This document shows, in pieces, positions 1-7,172 of a DNA stretch of 33,911 nucleotides. Made by a program: the position numbers and the translations under genes. The stretch is from positions 1 through 33,911 of the forward strand of contig NZ_LIQT01000025.1 of assembly GCF_001418415.1 (NCBI RefSeq), in the 5' to 3' direction. This DNA is from Streptomyces hirsutus (lineage in GTDB: Bacteria; Actinomycetota; Actinomycetes; Streptomycetales; Streptomycetaceae). Positions within the stretch are counted from its first letter, which is position 1. Every line of letters starts with the position of its first letter. The notes below the pieces were generated by a model that was not told where the DNA came from, did not search any database, and saw nothing but the letters and a program-made list of their open reading frames with translations.

Positions 1-51
1 CGGGGTCAGCCGGTCGGCCGGTACGGCTCGCCGGCCGACCGGCTGACCCCG
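1..51. repeat. Perfect 21-bp inverted repeat inside the pectinesterase frame
   Basis: Bases 1-21 are exactly complementary to bases 31-51, with a 9-base spacer (22-30). The repeat may extend beyond the window. It is read in frame by the pectinesterase gene. It could be an mRNA hairpin, a terminator-like structure, or an artefact of sequence joining. Confidence 0.8.
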
Positions 52-1023
52 GGGACCCTGTACGTGCACCCCGGCGGCGCGGGCGACTTCACCACCGTCC
101 AGGCGGCCGTGACCGCCGCGACCGGCACCGGACGCGTCCTCGTCCTGGCCCCCGGCACCTACCGGGAGACGGTCTCCGTCGACGCCGACCGCACCGGCAT
201 GACCTGGATCGGCGCCTCCCGCGACCCCCGGGACACGGTGATCGTCCACAGTAACGCGGCGGGTACCCCGAAGCCGGACGGTTCCGGCCCCTACGGCACC
301 TCCGGCTCCGCCACCACCACCGTGCGCCCCGACGGCTTCACCGCCCGCCGGATCACCTTCGCCAACGACTGGCTGCGCACCGACCTCCCCGGCACCAGCG
401 GCACCCAGGCCGTCGCCCTCAAGGTGCAGGGCGACCGCAGCGCCTTCACCCACTGCCGGTTCCTCGGCCACCAGGACACCCTGTACGCCGACTCCCCGTC
501 CCCGGACACGTTCGCCCGCCAGTACTTCTCCCACTGCTACGCCGAGGGCGACGTCGACTTCGTCTTCGGCCGGGCGACCGCCGTCTTCGAGCACTGCCAC
601 TTCCGTACCCTGATCCGCCCGGACCTGACCGGCGCCCCGTACGGCTTCGTCTTCGCGCCCTCCACCGCCGGCGCCAACCCGCGCGGCTACCTCGTCACCA
701 GGAGCACCGTCAGCAGCGAGGCACCCGACGGCTACTACAAGCTGGCCCGCCCCTGGGTGCCCAGCTCCGACACCACCGCCCGCCCGATGCTCATCGTCCG
801 CGACACCCACCTCGGCCCCGGCATCGACGCCGTCGCGCCCTACACCGCCATGGCAGCCGGTCACCCCTGGCAGGACCAGCGCTTCGCCGAGTACCGCAAC
901 ACCGGTCCCGGCGCCGTGGTCACCGTCCCGGAGAACCGGCCCCGGCTCACCCGGGCCCAGGCCGCCGCCCACACTCCCGAGACCTACCTCGGCGACTGGC
1001 ACCCCCGGCCGGCCGCGAGATGA
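1..1023 (+). CDS. Pectinesterase (5'-truncated by window edge)
   Basis: Carbohydrate esterase family 8 enzyme that removes methyl esters from homogalacturonan, normally outside the cell. The frame is open from the first base, so the true start and any signal peptide lie before the window. The GTG at 64 sits inside the conserved first beta strand (TLYVHPGGAGDFTTVQ) and has no Shine-Dalgarno sequence, so it is not the start. Counting from that GTG, the family motifs appear in order: GTYRETV (31-37), GHQDTLY with the acid/base Asp138, GDVDFVFG with the nucleophile Asp165, and LARPW with the substrate-binding Arg229. The fold looks complete at the C terminus. The stop overlaps the next start (ATGA), so the two are probably co-transcribed. 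The first 51 bases form a perfect inverted repeat inside the reading frame. Confidence 0.93.
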   Translation, partial: RGQPVGRYGSPADRLTPGTLYVHPGGAGDFTTVQAAVTAATGTGRVLVLAPGTYRETVSVDADRTGMTWIGASRDPRDTVIVHSNAAGTPKPDGSGPYGTSGSATTTVRPDGFTARRITFANDWLRTDLPGTSGTQAVALKVQGDRSAFTHCRFLGHQDTLYADSPSPDTFARQYFSHCYAEGDVDFVFGRATAVFEHCHFRTLIRPDLTGAPYGFVFAPSTAGANPRGYLVTRSTVSSEAPDGYYKLARPWVPSSDTTARPMLIVRDTHLGPGIDAVAPYTAMAAGHPWQDQRFAEYRNTGPGAVVTVPENRPRLTRAQAAAHTPETYLGDWHPRPAAR

Positions 1024-2114
1024 CCTCTCCTTCCGCCCCCGTCCCCGGCCCGCCCGGACTCCACCAAGTCCTCAAGGACGACCTGACGTTCCCGCTCGCC
1101 TGGGGCGCCTCACCCGTCCGGGACTTCGACGCGTGGCGGCGGGCGGCCCGCGGAAAGGTCGAGGAACTGCTCGTCGTCGACGACCAGGACGGCACACCGT
1201 ACGCGCCCGAGTCCACCGCGGGCCCCGCCGCCCCCGACGACTCCGCGGGAAGCGGCTTCACCCGCGAGTCGGTGACCCTCTCGCTCACCCGGTACGGCAG
1301 GACCCTCGGCGTACTGCTCACCCCGTACGGCACCGGGCCCTTCCCGGCCGTGCTGCTCCTGCACGACCACGGCTCCCGCTTCGACATCGGCAAGGAGAAG
1401 TGCGTCCGGCCCTGGTACGACGAGACCCGGCTCGCCTCCGCCGAGCAGTGGGCCGCGCGGCACTTCGGCGGACGCTTCGTCGGCGACGAACTCGCCCGGC
1501 GCGGCTACGTCGTGCTCTGCCTGGACGCCCTCGGATGGGGCGAGCGGGGGCCGTTGGCCTACGAGCGGCAGCAGGAACTGGCGAGCAACCTCTTCCACCT
1601 CGGCTCCTCGCTCGCCGGACTCCACGCCCGCGAGGACCAGCGCGCCGCCGCCTTCCTGGCCGGCCTCGACCGGGTGGACGCCCGCCGGGTGGCCGCCCTG
1701 GGCTTCTCCATGGGCGGCTACCGGGCCTGGCAGGCGGCCGCGCTCAGCGACCACGTCGCGGCCGCGGCGAGCGTGTGCTGGATGACCGGGCTGAAGGACA
1801 TGATGGTGCCCGGCAACAACACACTGCGCGGGCAGTCGGCGTTCCACATGCTCCATCCCGGCCTCACCCGGCACCTGGACATCCCCGATGTGGCGAGCAT
1901 CGCCGCACCCCGGCCGATGCTGTTCTTCCACGGCGGGCTCGACCGGCTGTTCCCCGCCGACGGGGTCCGGACCGCCTACGGCAAGCTGCGCGCCGTCTGG
2001 CACTCCCAGGGCGCCGGGCACCGGCTGCGCCTGAAGACGTGGCCGGACCGCGGCCACGTCTTCGACGAGGAGATGCAGGACGAGGTGTACGCCTGGCTCG
2101 CCGCCGTCCTGTGA
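1020..2114 (+). CDS. Alpha/beta hydrolase, dienelactone-hydrolase/esterase type
   Basis: Serine hydrolase of 364 residues. The nucleophile elbow GFSMGG places the catalytic Ser at 230. An acidic residue follows in the LFFHGGLDRLFP segment, and the catalytic His is in WPDRGHVFDEE near the C terminus. The N-terminal part has the core strand VLLLHDHGS (about 111-119), where the oxyanion hole is expected. No signal peptide is visible, so it is probably cytoplasmic. The ATG overlaps the pectinesterase stop by 4 nt, implying translational coupling. From this context it may deacylate pectin-derived or other plant-polymer fragments, but the substrate is inferred only from the neighbour. It is convergent with the GH43 gene, which ends 21 bp away. 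Confidence 0.85.
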   Translation: MTSPSAPVPGPPGLHQVLKDDLTFPLAWGASPVRDFDAWRRAARGKVEELLVVDDQDGTPYAPESTAGPAAPDDSAGSGFTRESVTLSLTRYGRTLGVLLTPYGTGPFPAVLLLHDHGSRFDIGKEKCVRPWYDETRLASAEQWAARHFGGRFVGDELARRGYVVLCLDALGWGERGPLAYERQQELASNLFHLGSSLAGLHAREDQRAAAFLAGLDRVDARRVAALGFSMGGYRAWQAAALSDHVAAAASVCWMTGLKDMMVPGNNTLRGQSAFHMLHPGLTRHLDIPDVASIAAPRPMLFFHGGLDRLFPADGVRTAYGKLRAVWHSQGAGHRLRLKTWPDRGHVFDEEMQDEVYAWLAAVL

Positions 2115-2135
2115 CGCCGGCCGGCCCGGCCGCCC

Positions 2136-3227
2136 CTACGGGTACGCGGCCAGCAGCCGGTCGTACTCCGCCCGCGTCACCGGGATCACCGTGCCGTGCC
2201 GGGGACTGGCGGGCAGCCGGTAGCCGGTGGACGGTGTCCAGCGGCCCGAGGCGAGGTCGGTCGCCTCGAAGGGGAGATAGCCCCGGCCCCCGTACTCGTC
2301 GATGAACAGGTACCACTTCTCCTCGGTGTTGGACTTGAACACCGTCGGCCCCTCGCCCCGGCTCATCGCCCCGCTGCCGATGCAGTCGGCGACGAAGGCG
2401 TACGACGTCGAGGTCAGGTCCGCCGCCTTCTCTCCGGTGATGAACTTCGAGCACGGGGAGCCGGAGGACGGGTCGCGCTCGTCCTTGGTGTAGCGGTAGT
2501 AGGTGCCACGGTGTTCGACCACCGTGGAGTCGATCACCGAGTAGCCGGGGTCGTTCCACACCTTCGGCTCGCTGAAGGTGCGGAAGTCCCGCGTGGTCGC
2601 GTAGAGCATCCTGTTGTACGTCGATCCGGTGTGGCCGGGGTCGTCGGCCGCGTACAGCTTCGACGCCCAGAAGACGACGTACGCGTTCCGCGACGCGTCC
2701 CAGTGGGCCTCGGGCGCCCAGGTGTTGCCGGCGCTGTCGGGGGAGACCCGCACCAGGCGCTGGTCGGTCCAGTTCACCAGGTCGGTGGACTCCCACACCA
2801 TGATCGACCTGCTGCCGTGCCGCTGGACCTCGTCCCAGCTGCCGCTGCTGTTCCGGTACATCCTGAGATCGGTGGCGATGAGGAAGAACCGGTCGCCCTC
2901 GGGGGAGCGGATCACGAACGGATCGCGCAGCCCCTTCTCACCGGTCGTGGAGGTCAGCACCGGCTGCCCGCCGTTGAGTTCGCGCCAGCTCAACGCGTTG
3001 TTGCCGCGGCTGAGGGCGTAGCGGATCTGCTCGCCGTCGGCGGTGCCCTCGCCGGTGAAGTAGGCGAAGAGGTACCCGGCGTACCGCGGGGCGCTCGGGG
3101 CGGCGGGGGACTCGGCGTGGTTCACGGGTGCGGCTCCCGGGTGCGCGGTGCCCGGTGGTGCGGCGAGCAGGGCGAGGAGGAGGGCGAGGAACGGGACCAG
3201 AAGCGTGCGGGCGGTATGGCGACGCAT
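2136..3227 (-). CDS. Secreted glycoside hydrolase family 43
   Basis: Predicted five-bladed beta-propeller glycosidase acting on arabinose- or xylose-containing plant polysaccharides. The chosen ATG starts a clear Sec signal peptide (MRRHTARTLLVPFLALLLALLAA, ending near GTAHP) and has AGGAAG 6 nt upstream. A longer in-frame extension to 3371 is not needed. GH43-type features follow: an early strand YLFAYFTGEG, GLRDPFVIR (pKa-modulating Asp), NTWAPEAHWD, a central VIDSTVV segment, and SRGEGPTVF, which probably carries the general acid Glu. Length (363 aa) fits a single catalytic domain without a carbohydrate-binding module. A candidate promoter and a perfect palindromic operator lie 50-105 nt upstream. 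Whether it is an arabinosidase, arabinanase or xylosidase cannot be settled by eye. Confidence 0.88.
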   Translation of the reverse strand: MRRHTARTLLVPFLALLLALLAAPPGTAHPGAAPVNHAESPAAPSAPRYAGYLFAYFTGEGTADGEQIRYALSRGNNALSWRELNGGQPVLTSTTGEKGLRDPFVIRSPEGDRFFLIATDLRMYRNSSGSWDEVQRHGSRSIMVWESTDLVNWTDQRLVRVSPDSAGNTWAPEAHWDASRNAYVVFWASKLYAADDPGHTGSTYNRMLYATTRDFRTFSEPKVWNDPGYSVIDSTVVEHRGTYYRYTKDERDPSSGSPCSKFITGEKAADLTSTSYAFVADCIGSGAMSRGEGPTVFKSNTEEKWYLFIDEYGGRGYLPFEATDLASGRWTPSTGYRLPASPRHGTVIPVTRAEYDRLLAAYP

Positions 3228-3276
3228 GACACTTCCTGTGGGGGTCTGATGGATTCTGTTGAGCGGGTGTCCTCGG

Positions 3277-3305
3277 AGTGTCGCCAGGGGGAGCCTGAGG
3301 GTCAA
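3277..3305 (-). promoter_or_regulatory. Candidate promoter of the GH43 gene
   Basis: On the minus strand TTGACC (3300-3305) is followed after 17 nt by GACACT (3277-3282), which is close to the streptomycete housekeeping pattern TTGACN-N17-TANNNT except for the first base of the -10. It lies 50-78 nt before the start codon. Confidence 0.45.
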
Positions 3306-3319
3306 CGGGGTGGCGGGAG

Positions 3320-3332
3320 CCGAAAGTTTCGG
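3320..3332. promoter_or_regulatory. Palindromic operator CCGAAAGTTTCGG upstream of GH43
   Basis: This is a perfect 13-bp palindrome, 14 bp upstream of the candidate -35. Its core CGAAAGTTTCG is the reverse complement of CGAAACTTTCG, a motif reported upstream of streptomycete xylanase genes and bound there by a LacI-type repressor (recalled from the literature). It would suggest substrate-inducible control of the GH43 gene. Confidence 0.6.
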
Positions 3333-3367
3333 GGGTACCGCCCACCGGTGGACGGGCCGGCTCCGGG

Positions 3368-4159
3368 TCACGACCCCGAATTCCCGGCGCTGTCGGGGGC
3401 GTCGGCGTCATCGGCCGTGAATCCGCCCTTCACGGAGAGCCGTTCGCCTCCCGCGGTGGCGGCCGTCGCCGTGCAGGTGTCCTTCCGCGCGTCGCGGCCG
3501 CCGCGCGCATGGTCGTACTGGCCGGCGAACACCCACTCGCCCGGCGGGACCGTGCGACCCTCCCTGAGTGTCCAGGTGTAGACGAGGAACCCGCCCCGCT
3601 CGCCCACCGTGAGGACGAAGTCCTCCTCGGGCAGCGACCGCCAGGCACCCGTCGACGAGACCCCGCCGGTCTGTGCGACACGCAGCCGCACGGTCAGCGC
3701 GGTCAGCCGTTCGCCGGTGCGCAGGGCGACATCGCTCTGCGCCCAGAACTCGTTGCTGTGCGGGTTCACCGCACCGTCCGCACCCAGCGGGCCGCCCCCG
3801 GAGCCGGCGGACGGCCGCACCGCGTCGGGCGTCTTCGGTGCCGGCGCCGAGGGCGGCGCGGAGGCCGTCGCCGGGGAGACCGCCACCTGGCGCTGCGGGG
3901 GAGTCCGGGCGTCCTTCACCGCGGACGCCGCCGTGTAACCGCCCGCCGCGAGCACCCCGGCCACCGCGGCCGTCGCGCCCACCACCCGGATCCAGCCCGG
4001 TTCCCGGGGACGCGCCTCCCGCCGGACCGGCCGGTCCGGCCCGGTCATGCCGCGCTCCACCCGGGCCAGCATGCGTTCCCGGCCGGGCCGGTGCGCCCCG
4101 GCCGCCTCCCGCAGCCGGGCGCGCACCTCCTCGGGCACCTTGTCCCGCCGCATCGTCAC
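3368..4159 (-). CDS. Membrane-anchored partner of the ECF sigma factor (putative anti-sigma factor)
   Basis: Protein of 263 residues. It has a basic/acidic cytoplasmic N-terminal segment (about 1-55), one transmembrane helix (about 56-80, WIRVVGATAAVAGVLAAG), a Pro/Ala-rich linker, and an extracytoplasmic domain of about 140 residues with hydrophobic beta-like strands. The GTG at 4159 overlaps the sigma-factor stop (GTGA) and has GGGAGG upstream. An ATG at 4153 is the alternative start. Topology and coupling to an ECF sigma gene suggest it tethers or senses for the sigma factor. No zinc-binding HxxxCxxC anti-sigma motif is visible, so the role is inferred from position. The outer domain is not one I recognise. 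Confidence 0.75.
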   Translation of the reverse strand: MTMRRDKVPEEVRARLREAAGAHRPGRERMLARVERGMTGPDRPVRREARPREPGWIRVVGATAAVAGVLAAGGYTAASAVKDARTPPQRQVAVSPATASAPPSAPAPKTPDAVRPSAGSGGGPLGADGAVNPHSNEFWAQSDVALRTGERLTALTVRLRVAQTGGVSSTGAWRSLPEEDFVLTVGERGGFLVYTWTLREGRTVPPGEWVFAGQYDHARGGRDARKDTCTATAATAGGERLSVKGGFTADDADAPDSAGNSGS

Positions 4160-4731
4160 CGGCCCCCTCCCACGGCAGCCTCGCCCCACGCGGCACGCGC
4201 CGCGTGCACCCGTCGCGGCACCTCGGGTGACGGCGTGCCCAGCAGCCGCTGCAGTTCGGCCATCCCCTTCGAGGTCTGGCTCTTCACGGTACCCACCGAG
4301 ACACCCAGGGCCAGCGCGGTGTCCCTCTCCGACAGGTCGAAAGAGTGCCGCAGCACCACACACGCCCGCTTGCGGAACGGCAGCCGGCGCAACGCCTCCC
4401 GTACGTCCACCACCCCCGCGACATCGGGGTTCTCGGCCCGCTCCTCGCGCTGCGACCAGAACAGGGCGATCCGGCGCCGCTCGCGCACCGCGCTGCGTAT
4501 ACGGGTGCGGGCCAGATTGGCGACCACGCCCCGCGCGTACGCCGCCGGATGCTCGGCGGCGCGCACCCGGTCCCAGCGGTGCCACAACGCCAGCAGGGCG
4601 TCCGCCGCCAGGTCGTCGGCGGTGTCCGCCTCGCCCGTCAGCAGGGCGGCCAGCCGTGACAGTTCGGCGTAGTGACGCTCGAAGAAGGCATGGAACTCCG
4701 CGGCGGTGCTGCCGTCCACGACGGTGCCCAC
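4156..4731 (-). CDS. SigE-family ECF RNA polymerase sigma factor
   Basis: Extracytoplasmic-function sigma factor of 191 residues, which directs RNA polymerase to a specific promoter set. Region 2 spans about residues 12-80, with the core-binding stretch DDLAADALLALWHRWDRV. Region 4 covers about 108-160, with LPFRKRACVVLRHSFDLSE and the helix-turn-helix ALGVSVGTVKSQ. There is no C-terminal SnoaL domain, and length is typical of the actinobacterial SigE-type ECFs. The start is GTG at 4731, with GAGGGGAG about 10 nt upstream. The gene is co-transcribed with the overlapping membrane protein gene and is divergent from the NCS2 permease. The regulon and inducing signal cannot be read from the window. 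Confidence 0.92.
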   Translation of the reverse strand: MGTVVDGSTAAEFHAFFERHYAELSRLAALLTGEADTADDLAADALLALWHRWDRVRAAEHPAAYARGVVANLARTRIRSAVRERRRIALFWSQREERAENPDVAGVVDVREALRRLPFRKRACVVLRHSFDLSERDTALALGVSVGTVKSQTSKGMAELQRLLGTPSPEVPRRVHAARAAWGEAAVGGGR

Positions 4732-4955
4732 GGACGACCAACTCCCCTCGCGGCGGACCCCGGGCGCCCGGCGGGCGCCAACTCGGGTGTGTACAGGCTT
4801 TGTTCACTGTTCGATGCCGTGCGGACCGTACGGATCGCGCGGCCCGTACGGAGGGTCGAACGCTGTGTGACCGGTCGGCATGCGATTCCGTAACAAGGAG
4901 AACACCTGAACGCGATGCGGCGTGGGCACAATCCAGCCAGCATCCGTACAGGGAT

Positions 4956-5011
4956 CACTCAGGCGTCGACGAGCACCAATGATCGACGGCAACCACTCAG
5001 GCATCGAGGAG
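4956..5011 (+). repeat. 18-bp direct repeat in the permease leader
   Basis: CACTCAGGCGTCGACGAG (4956-4973) recurs as CACTCAGGCATCGAGGAG (4994-5011), with two mismatches and a 38-nt period. The second copy carries the permease ribosome-binding site (GAGGAG). It may be a duplicated translation-initiation region or a regulator site. Confidence 0.6.
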
Positions 5012-5019
5012 AGTTCGCC

Positions 5020-6471
5020 ATGTCCGACTCGCAACAGGTGGCCGACAAGCCGGAATCCCGGCCCCCGACGGGGAACGGCGTCGACCGGTTCTTCAAGATA
5101 TCGGCACGCGGTTCCACCGTCGGCCGGGAGATACGCGGCGGTTTCGCCACGTTCTTCACCATGGCCTACATCCTCGTCCTCAACCCGCTGATTCTCGGCA
5201 GCGCGAAGGACAAGTTCGGCGAACAGCTCGACCCCGTCCAGCTCACCACCGCCACCGCCCTGGTGGCCGCCGTCATGACGATCATCATGGGCGTCGGCGG
5301 CAACCTTCCCCTCGCTCTCGCCGCCGGGCTCGGGCTCAACGCCGTCGTCGCCTTCCAGGTCGCCCCGCTGATGGGCTGGGACGACGCGATGGGCCTGATC
5401 GTCCTGGAGGGCCTGCTCATCTGCGTGCTGGTGGTGACCGGCCTGCGCGAGGCCGTCATGCACGCCATCCCGCAGGCGCTGAAGCAGGCGATCGGCGTCG
5501 GCATCGGCCTGTTCATCGCCCTCATCGGCTTCGTCGACGCCGGGTTCGTCACCCGTGTCCCGGACGCCGCGAACACCACCGTGCCGGTCCAGTTGGGCGG
5601 CACCGGCACCCTCGCGGGCTGGCCGATGCTCGTCTTCTGCGCGGGCGTCCTGCTGACCGTCGCGCTGCTCGCCCGCAAGGTGCGCGGTGCCATCCTCGTC
5701 AGCATTGTTGTCATGACCCTGGTGGCCATGGTCATCAACGCCCTCGCGGACGTGCCCACCTGGGGGCTGACCACGCCCGCGTGGCCCGACTCGGTGGTCT
5801 CCGCCCCCGACTTCGGCCTCATCGGCGACTTCAGTCTGTTCGGCGCCTTCGGGCAGGTCGGTGTCATCACCATCGTCCTGCTGGTGTTCACCCTGGTGCT
5901 GTCCGACTTCTTCGACACCATGGGCACGGTCGTCGGCGTCAGCGCCGAGGCCGGACTGCTGGACGAGCAGGGCAAGGTGCCGAACCTCGGCCGGGTGCTG
6001 CTCATCGACGGTGCCGCGGCCGTCGCCGGCGGCGCGGCGTCCTCCTCCTCGGCGACCTCGTACGTCGAGTCGGCGGCCGGTGTCGGCGAGGGCGCCCGTA
6101 CCGGGTTCGCCAACCTGGTCACCGGCGGGCTGTTCGCCCTGGCGCTGTTCCTCACCCCGGTGCTGACCATCGTCCCGCTCCAGGCGGCGGCTCCCGCCCT
6201 GGTCGCCGTCGGCTTCCTGATGATGACCCAGGTCAGGCACATCCCGTGGGACCGGTACGACATCGCCATCCCGGCCTTCCTCACCATCGCCGTCATGCCG
6301 TTCACCTACTCGATCACCAACGGCATCGGCGCCGGCTTCGTCGCCTACGTGCTGATCCAGGCGGTGCTGGGCAGGGCGAAGGAGATCCACTGGCTGCTGT
6401 GGGGGACCTCGGCCCTGTTCCTGGTGTACTTCGCGATCGACCCGATCGAGCAGATCCTGGGCGTGAAGTAG
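5020..6471 (+). CDS. NCS2-family purine permease (guanine/hypoxanthine type)
   Basis: Integral membrane nucleobase transporter of 483 residues in the AzgA/PbuG branch of NCS2. It begins with a short hydrophilic N terminus and FFKISARGSTVGREIRGGFATFFTMAYILVLNP, the hallmark opening of this branch. About 12-14 hydrophobic segments follow. Conserved stretches include GLGLNAVVAFQV, the acidic DFFDTMGTVVGVSAEAG, and the small-residue run before SSSSATSYVESAAGVGEGARTG. Start ATG 5020 has GAGGAG 9 nt upstream, and in-frame codons back to 4915 are rejected. It is divergent from the sigma gene, and a strong hairpin follows the stop. Substrate is probably guanine, hypoxanthine or adenine, inferred from family. 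I saw no purine riboswitch in the 288-bp leader. Confidence 0.93.
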   Translation: MSDSQQVADKPESRPPTGNGVDRFFKISARGSTVGREIRGGFATFFTMAYILVLNPLILGSAKDKFGEQLDPVQLTTATALVAAVMTIIMGVGGNLPLALAAGLGLNAVVAFQVAPLMGWDDAMGLIVLEGLLICVLVVTGLREAVMHAIPQALKQAIGVGIGLFIALIGFVDAGFVTRVPDAANTTVPVQLGGTGTLAGWPMLVFCAGVLLTVALLARKVRGAILVSIVVMTLVAMVINALADVPTWGLTTPAWPDSVVSAPDFGLIGDFSLFGAFGQVGVITIVLLVFTLVLSDFFDTMGTVVGVSAEAGLLDEQGKVPNLGRVLLIDGAAAVAGGAASSSSATSYVESAAGVGEGARTGFANLVTGGLFALALFLTPVLTIVPLQAAAPALVAVGFLMMTQVRHIPWDRYDIAIPAFLTIAVMPFTYSITNGIGAGFVAYVLIQAVLGRAKEIHWLLWGTSALFLVYFAIDPIEQILGVK

Positions 6472-6534
6472 GGCCCGTCCGGCGGTCGGCGGAGCGTCCG
6501 GTCCGGCATACGGCCGGGCCCGGCGCCGACGGAA

Positions 6535-6574
6535 GGTGACGGGCCGCCCCGGGGGGATGGGGCGGCCCGTCACC
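6535..6574. terminator. Bidirectional terminator hairpin between permease and GNAT genes
   Basis: GGTGACGGGCCGCCCC (6535-6550) and its exact complement (6559-6574) form a 16-bp perfect stem with an 8-nt loop between two convergent genes. No U-tract is present, as is usual in streptomycetes. Confidence 0.85.
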
Positions 6575-6687
6575 TGTTCAGACGGCTGGCGGACCGGAAA
6601 GGTTCAGCGCCTTGACGAATTGATCGCCCGGAACCGGATTCCGGTCAACTGGCCGCTCGGTGAACGCCGTTCGGAGAGCGGCAGGGG

Positions 6688-7170
6688 TCAGCCGGCCGAC
6701 GTGAGGACGAGTTCGTCGGTCTCGGCGCCCCGCGCCGGCGCGTACCCCGTCTCCCGTGCGACGACCCGGAAGCCGCACTTCTCCAGGACCCGCAGCGACC
6801 CCGCGTTGTCCGCGGCCACGCGCGCGTGCAGCGGGCGCTCGGTCACCTCGGCCAGCAGGGCGCGCAGGGCGGCGGTGGCGATGCCCCTGCCCCAGTACGC
6901 GCGGTCGACCCAGTACGTCACCTCGCGCTCGCCCGGCGCCCCGTACACCGCCGCGTGGCCCACCACGTCGCCGTCGCACAGCACCGTGCGCACGACGACG
7001 TCCGGCGCGGTGCGGATACGCGCCCAGTGGGCCTCGAACGCCCTCCGGTCGGCCGGGTCCTCGGCGGTGAAGGCCGCCATGCGCAGCGCCTGAGGGTCGT
7101 TCGACTGCCGGTAGAAGACCGGCAGATCGCTGTCGTGCACCGCGCGCAGCGCGATCTCCGGGCCGGTCAC
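6688..7170 (-). CDS. GNAT N-acetyltransferase, RimJ/RimL-like
   Basis: Acetyl-CoA-dependent acetyltransferase of 160 residues, complete for a single GNAT domain. The N terminus IALRAVHDSDLPVFYRQSNDPQA is typical of the Acetyltransf_3 branch. The central TYWVDRAYWGRGIATAALRALL contains the acetyl-CoA pyrophosphate loop (GRGIAT). The end ADNAGSLRVLEKCGFRVVARE is the usual motif B with Asn and the FRV strand. Start is GTG 7170, two nt downstream of the IclR stop, so the two genes are coupled. The acceptor (protein N terminus, small amine or antibiotic) cannot be predicted. Confidence 0.88.
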   Translation of the reverse strand: MTGPEIALRAVHDSDLPVFYRQSNDPQALRMAAFTAEDPADRRAFEAHWARIRTAPDVVVRTVLCDGDVVGHAAVYGAPGEREVTYWVDRAYWGRGIATAALRALLAEVTERPLHARVAADNAGSLRVLEKCGFRVVARETGYAPARGAETDELVLTSAG

Positions 7171-7172
7171 GG

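Noticed and set aside
4732..5019. Possible purine riboswitch before the NCS2 permease
   Set aside because: The conserved purine or PreQ1 aptamer core was not found in the leader; only short palindromes such as CCGTACGG and the 18-bp repeat are present.
4804..6573. 589-codon open frame on the minus strand opposite the purine permease
   Set aside because: It is antisense to a clear NCS2 permease, and its product is a low-complexity Gly/Asp/Glu/Arg string, the usual high-GC shadow.
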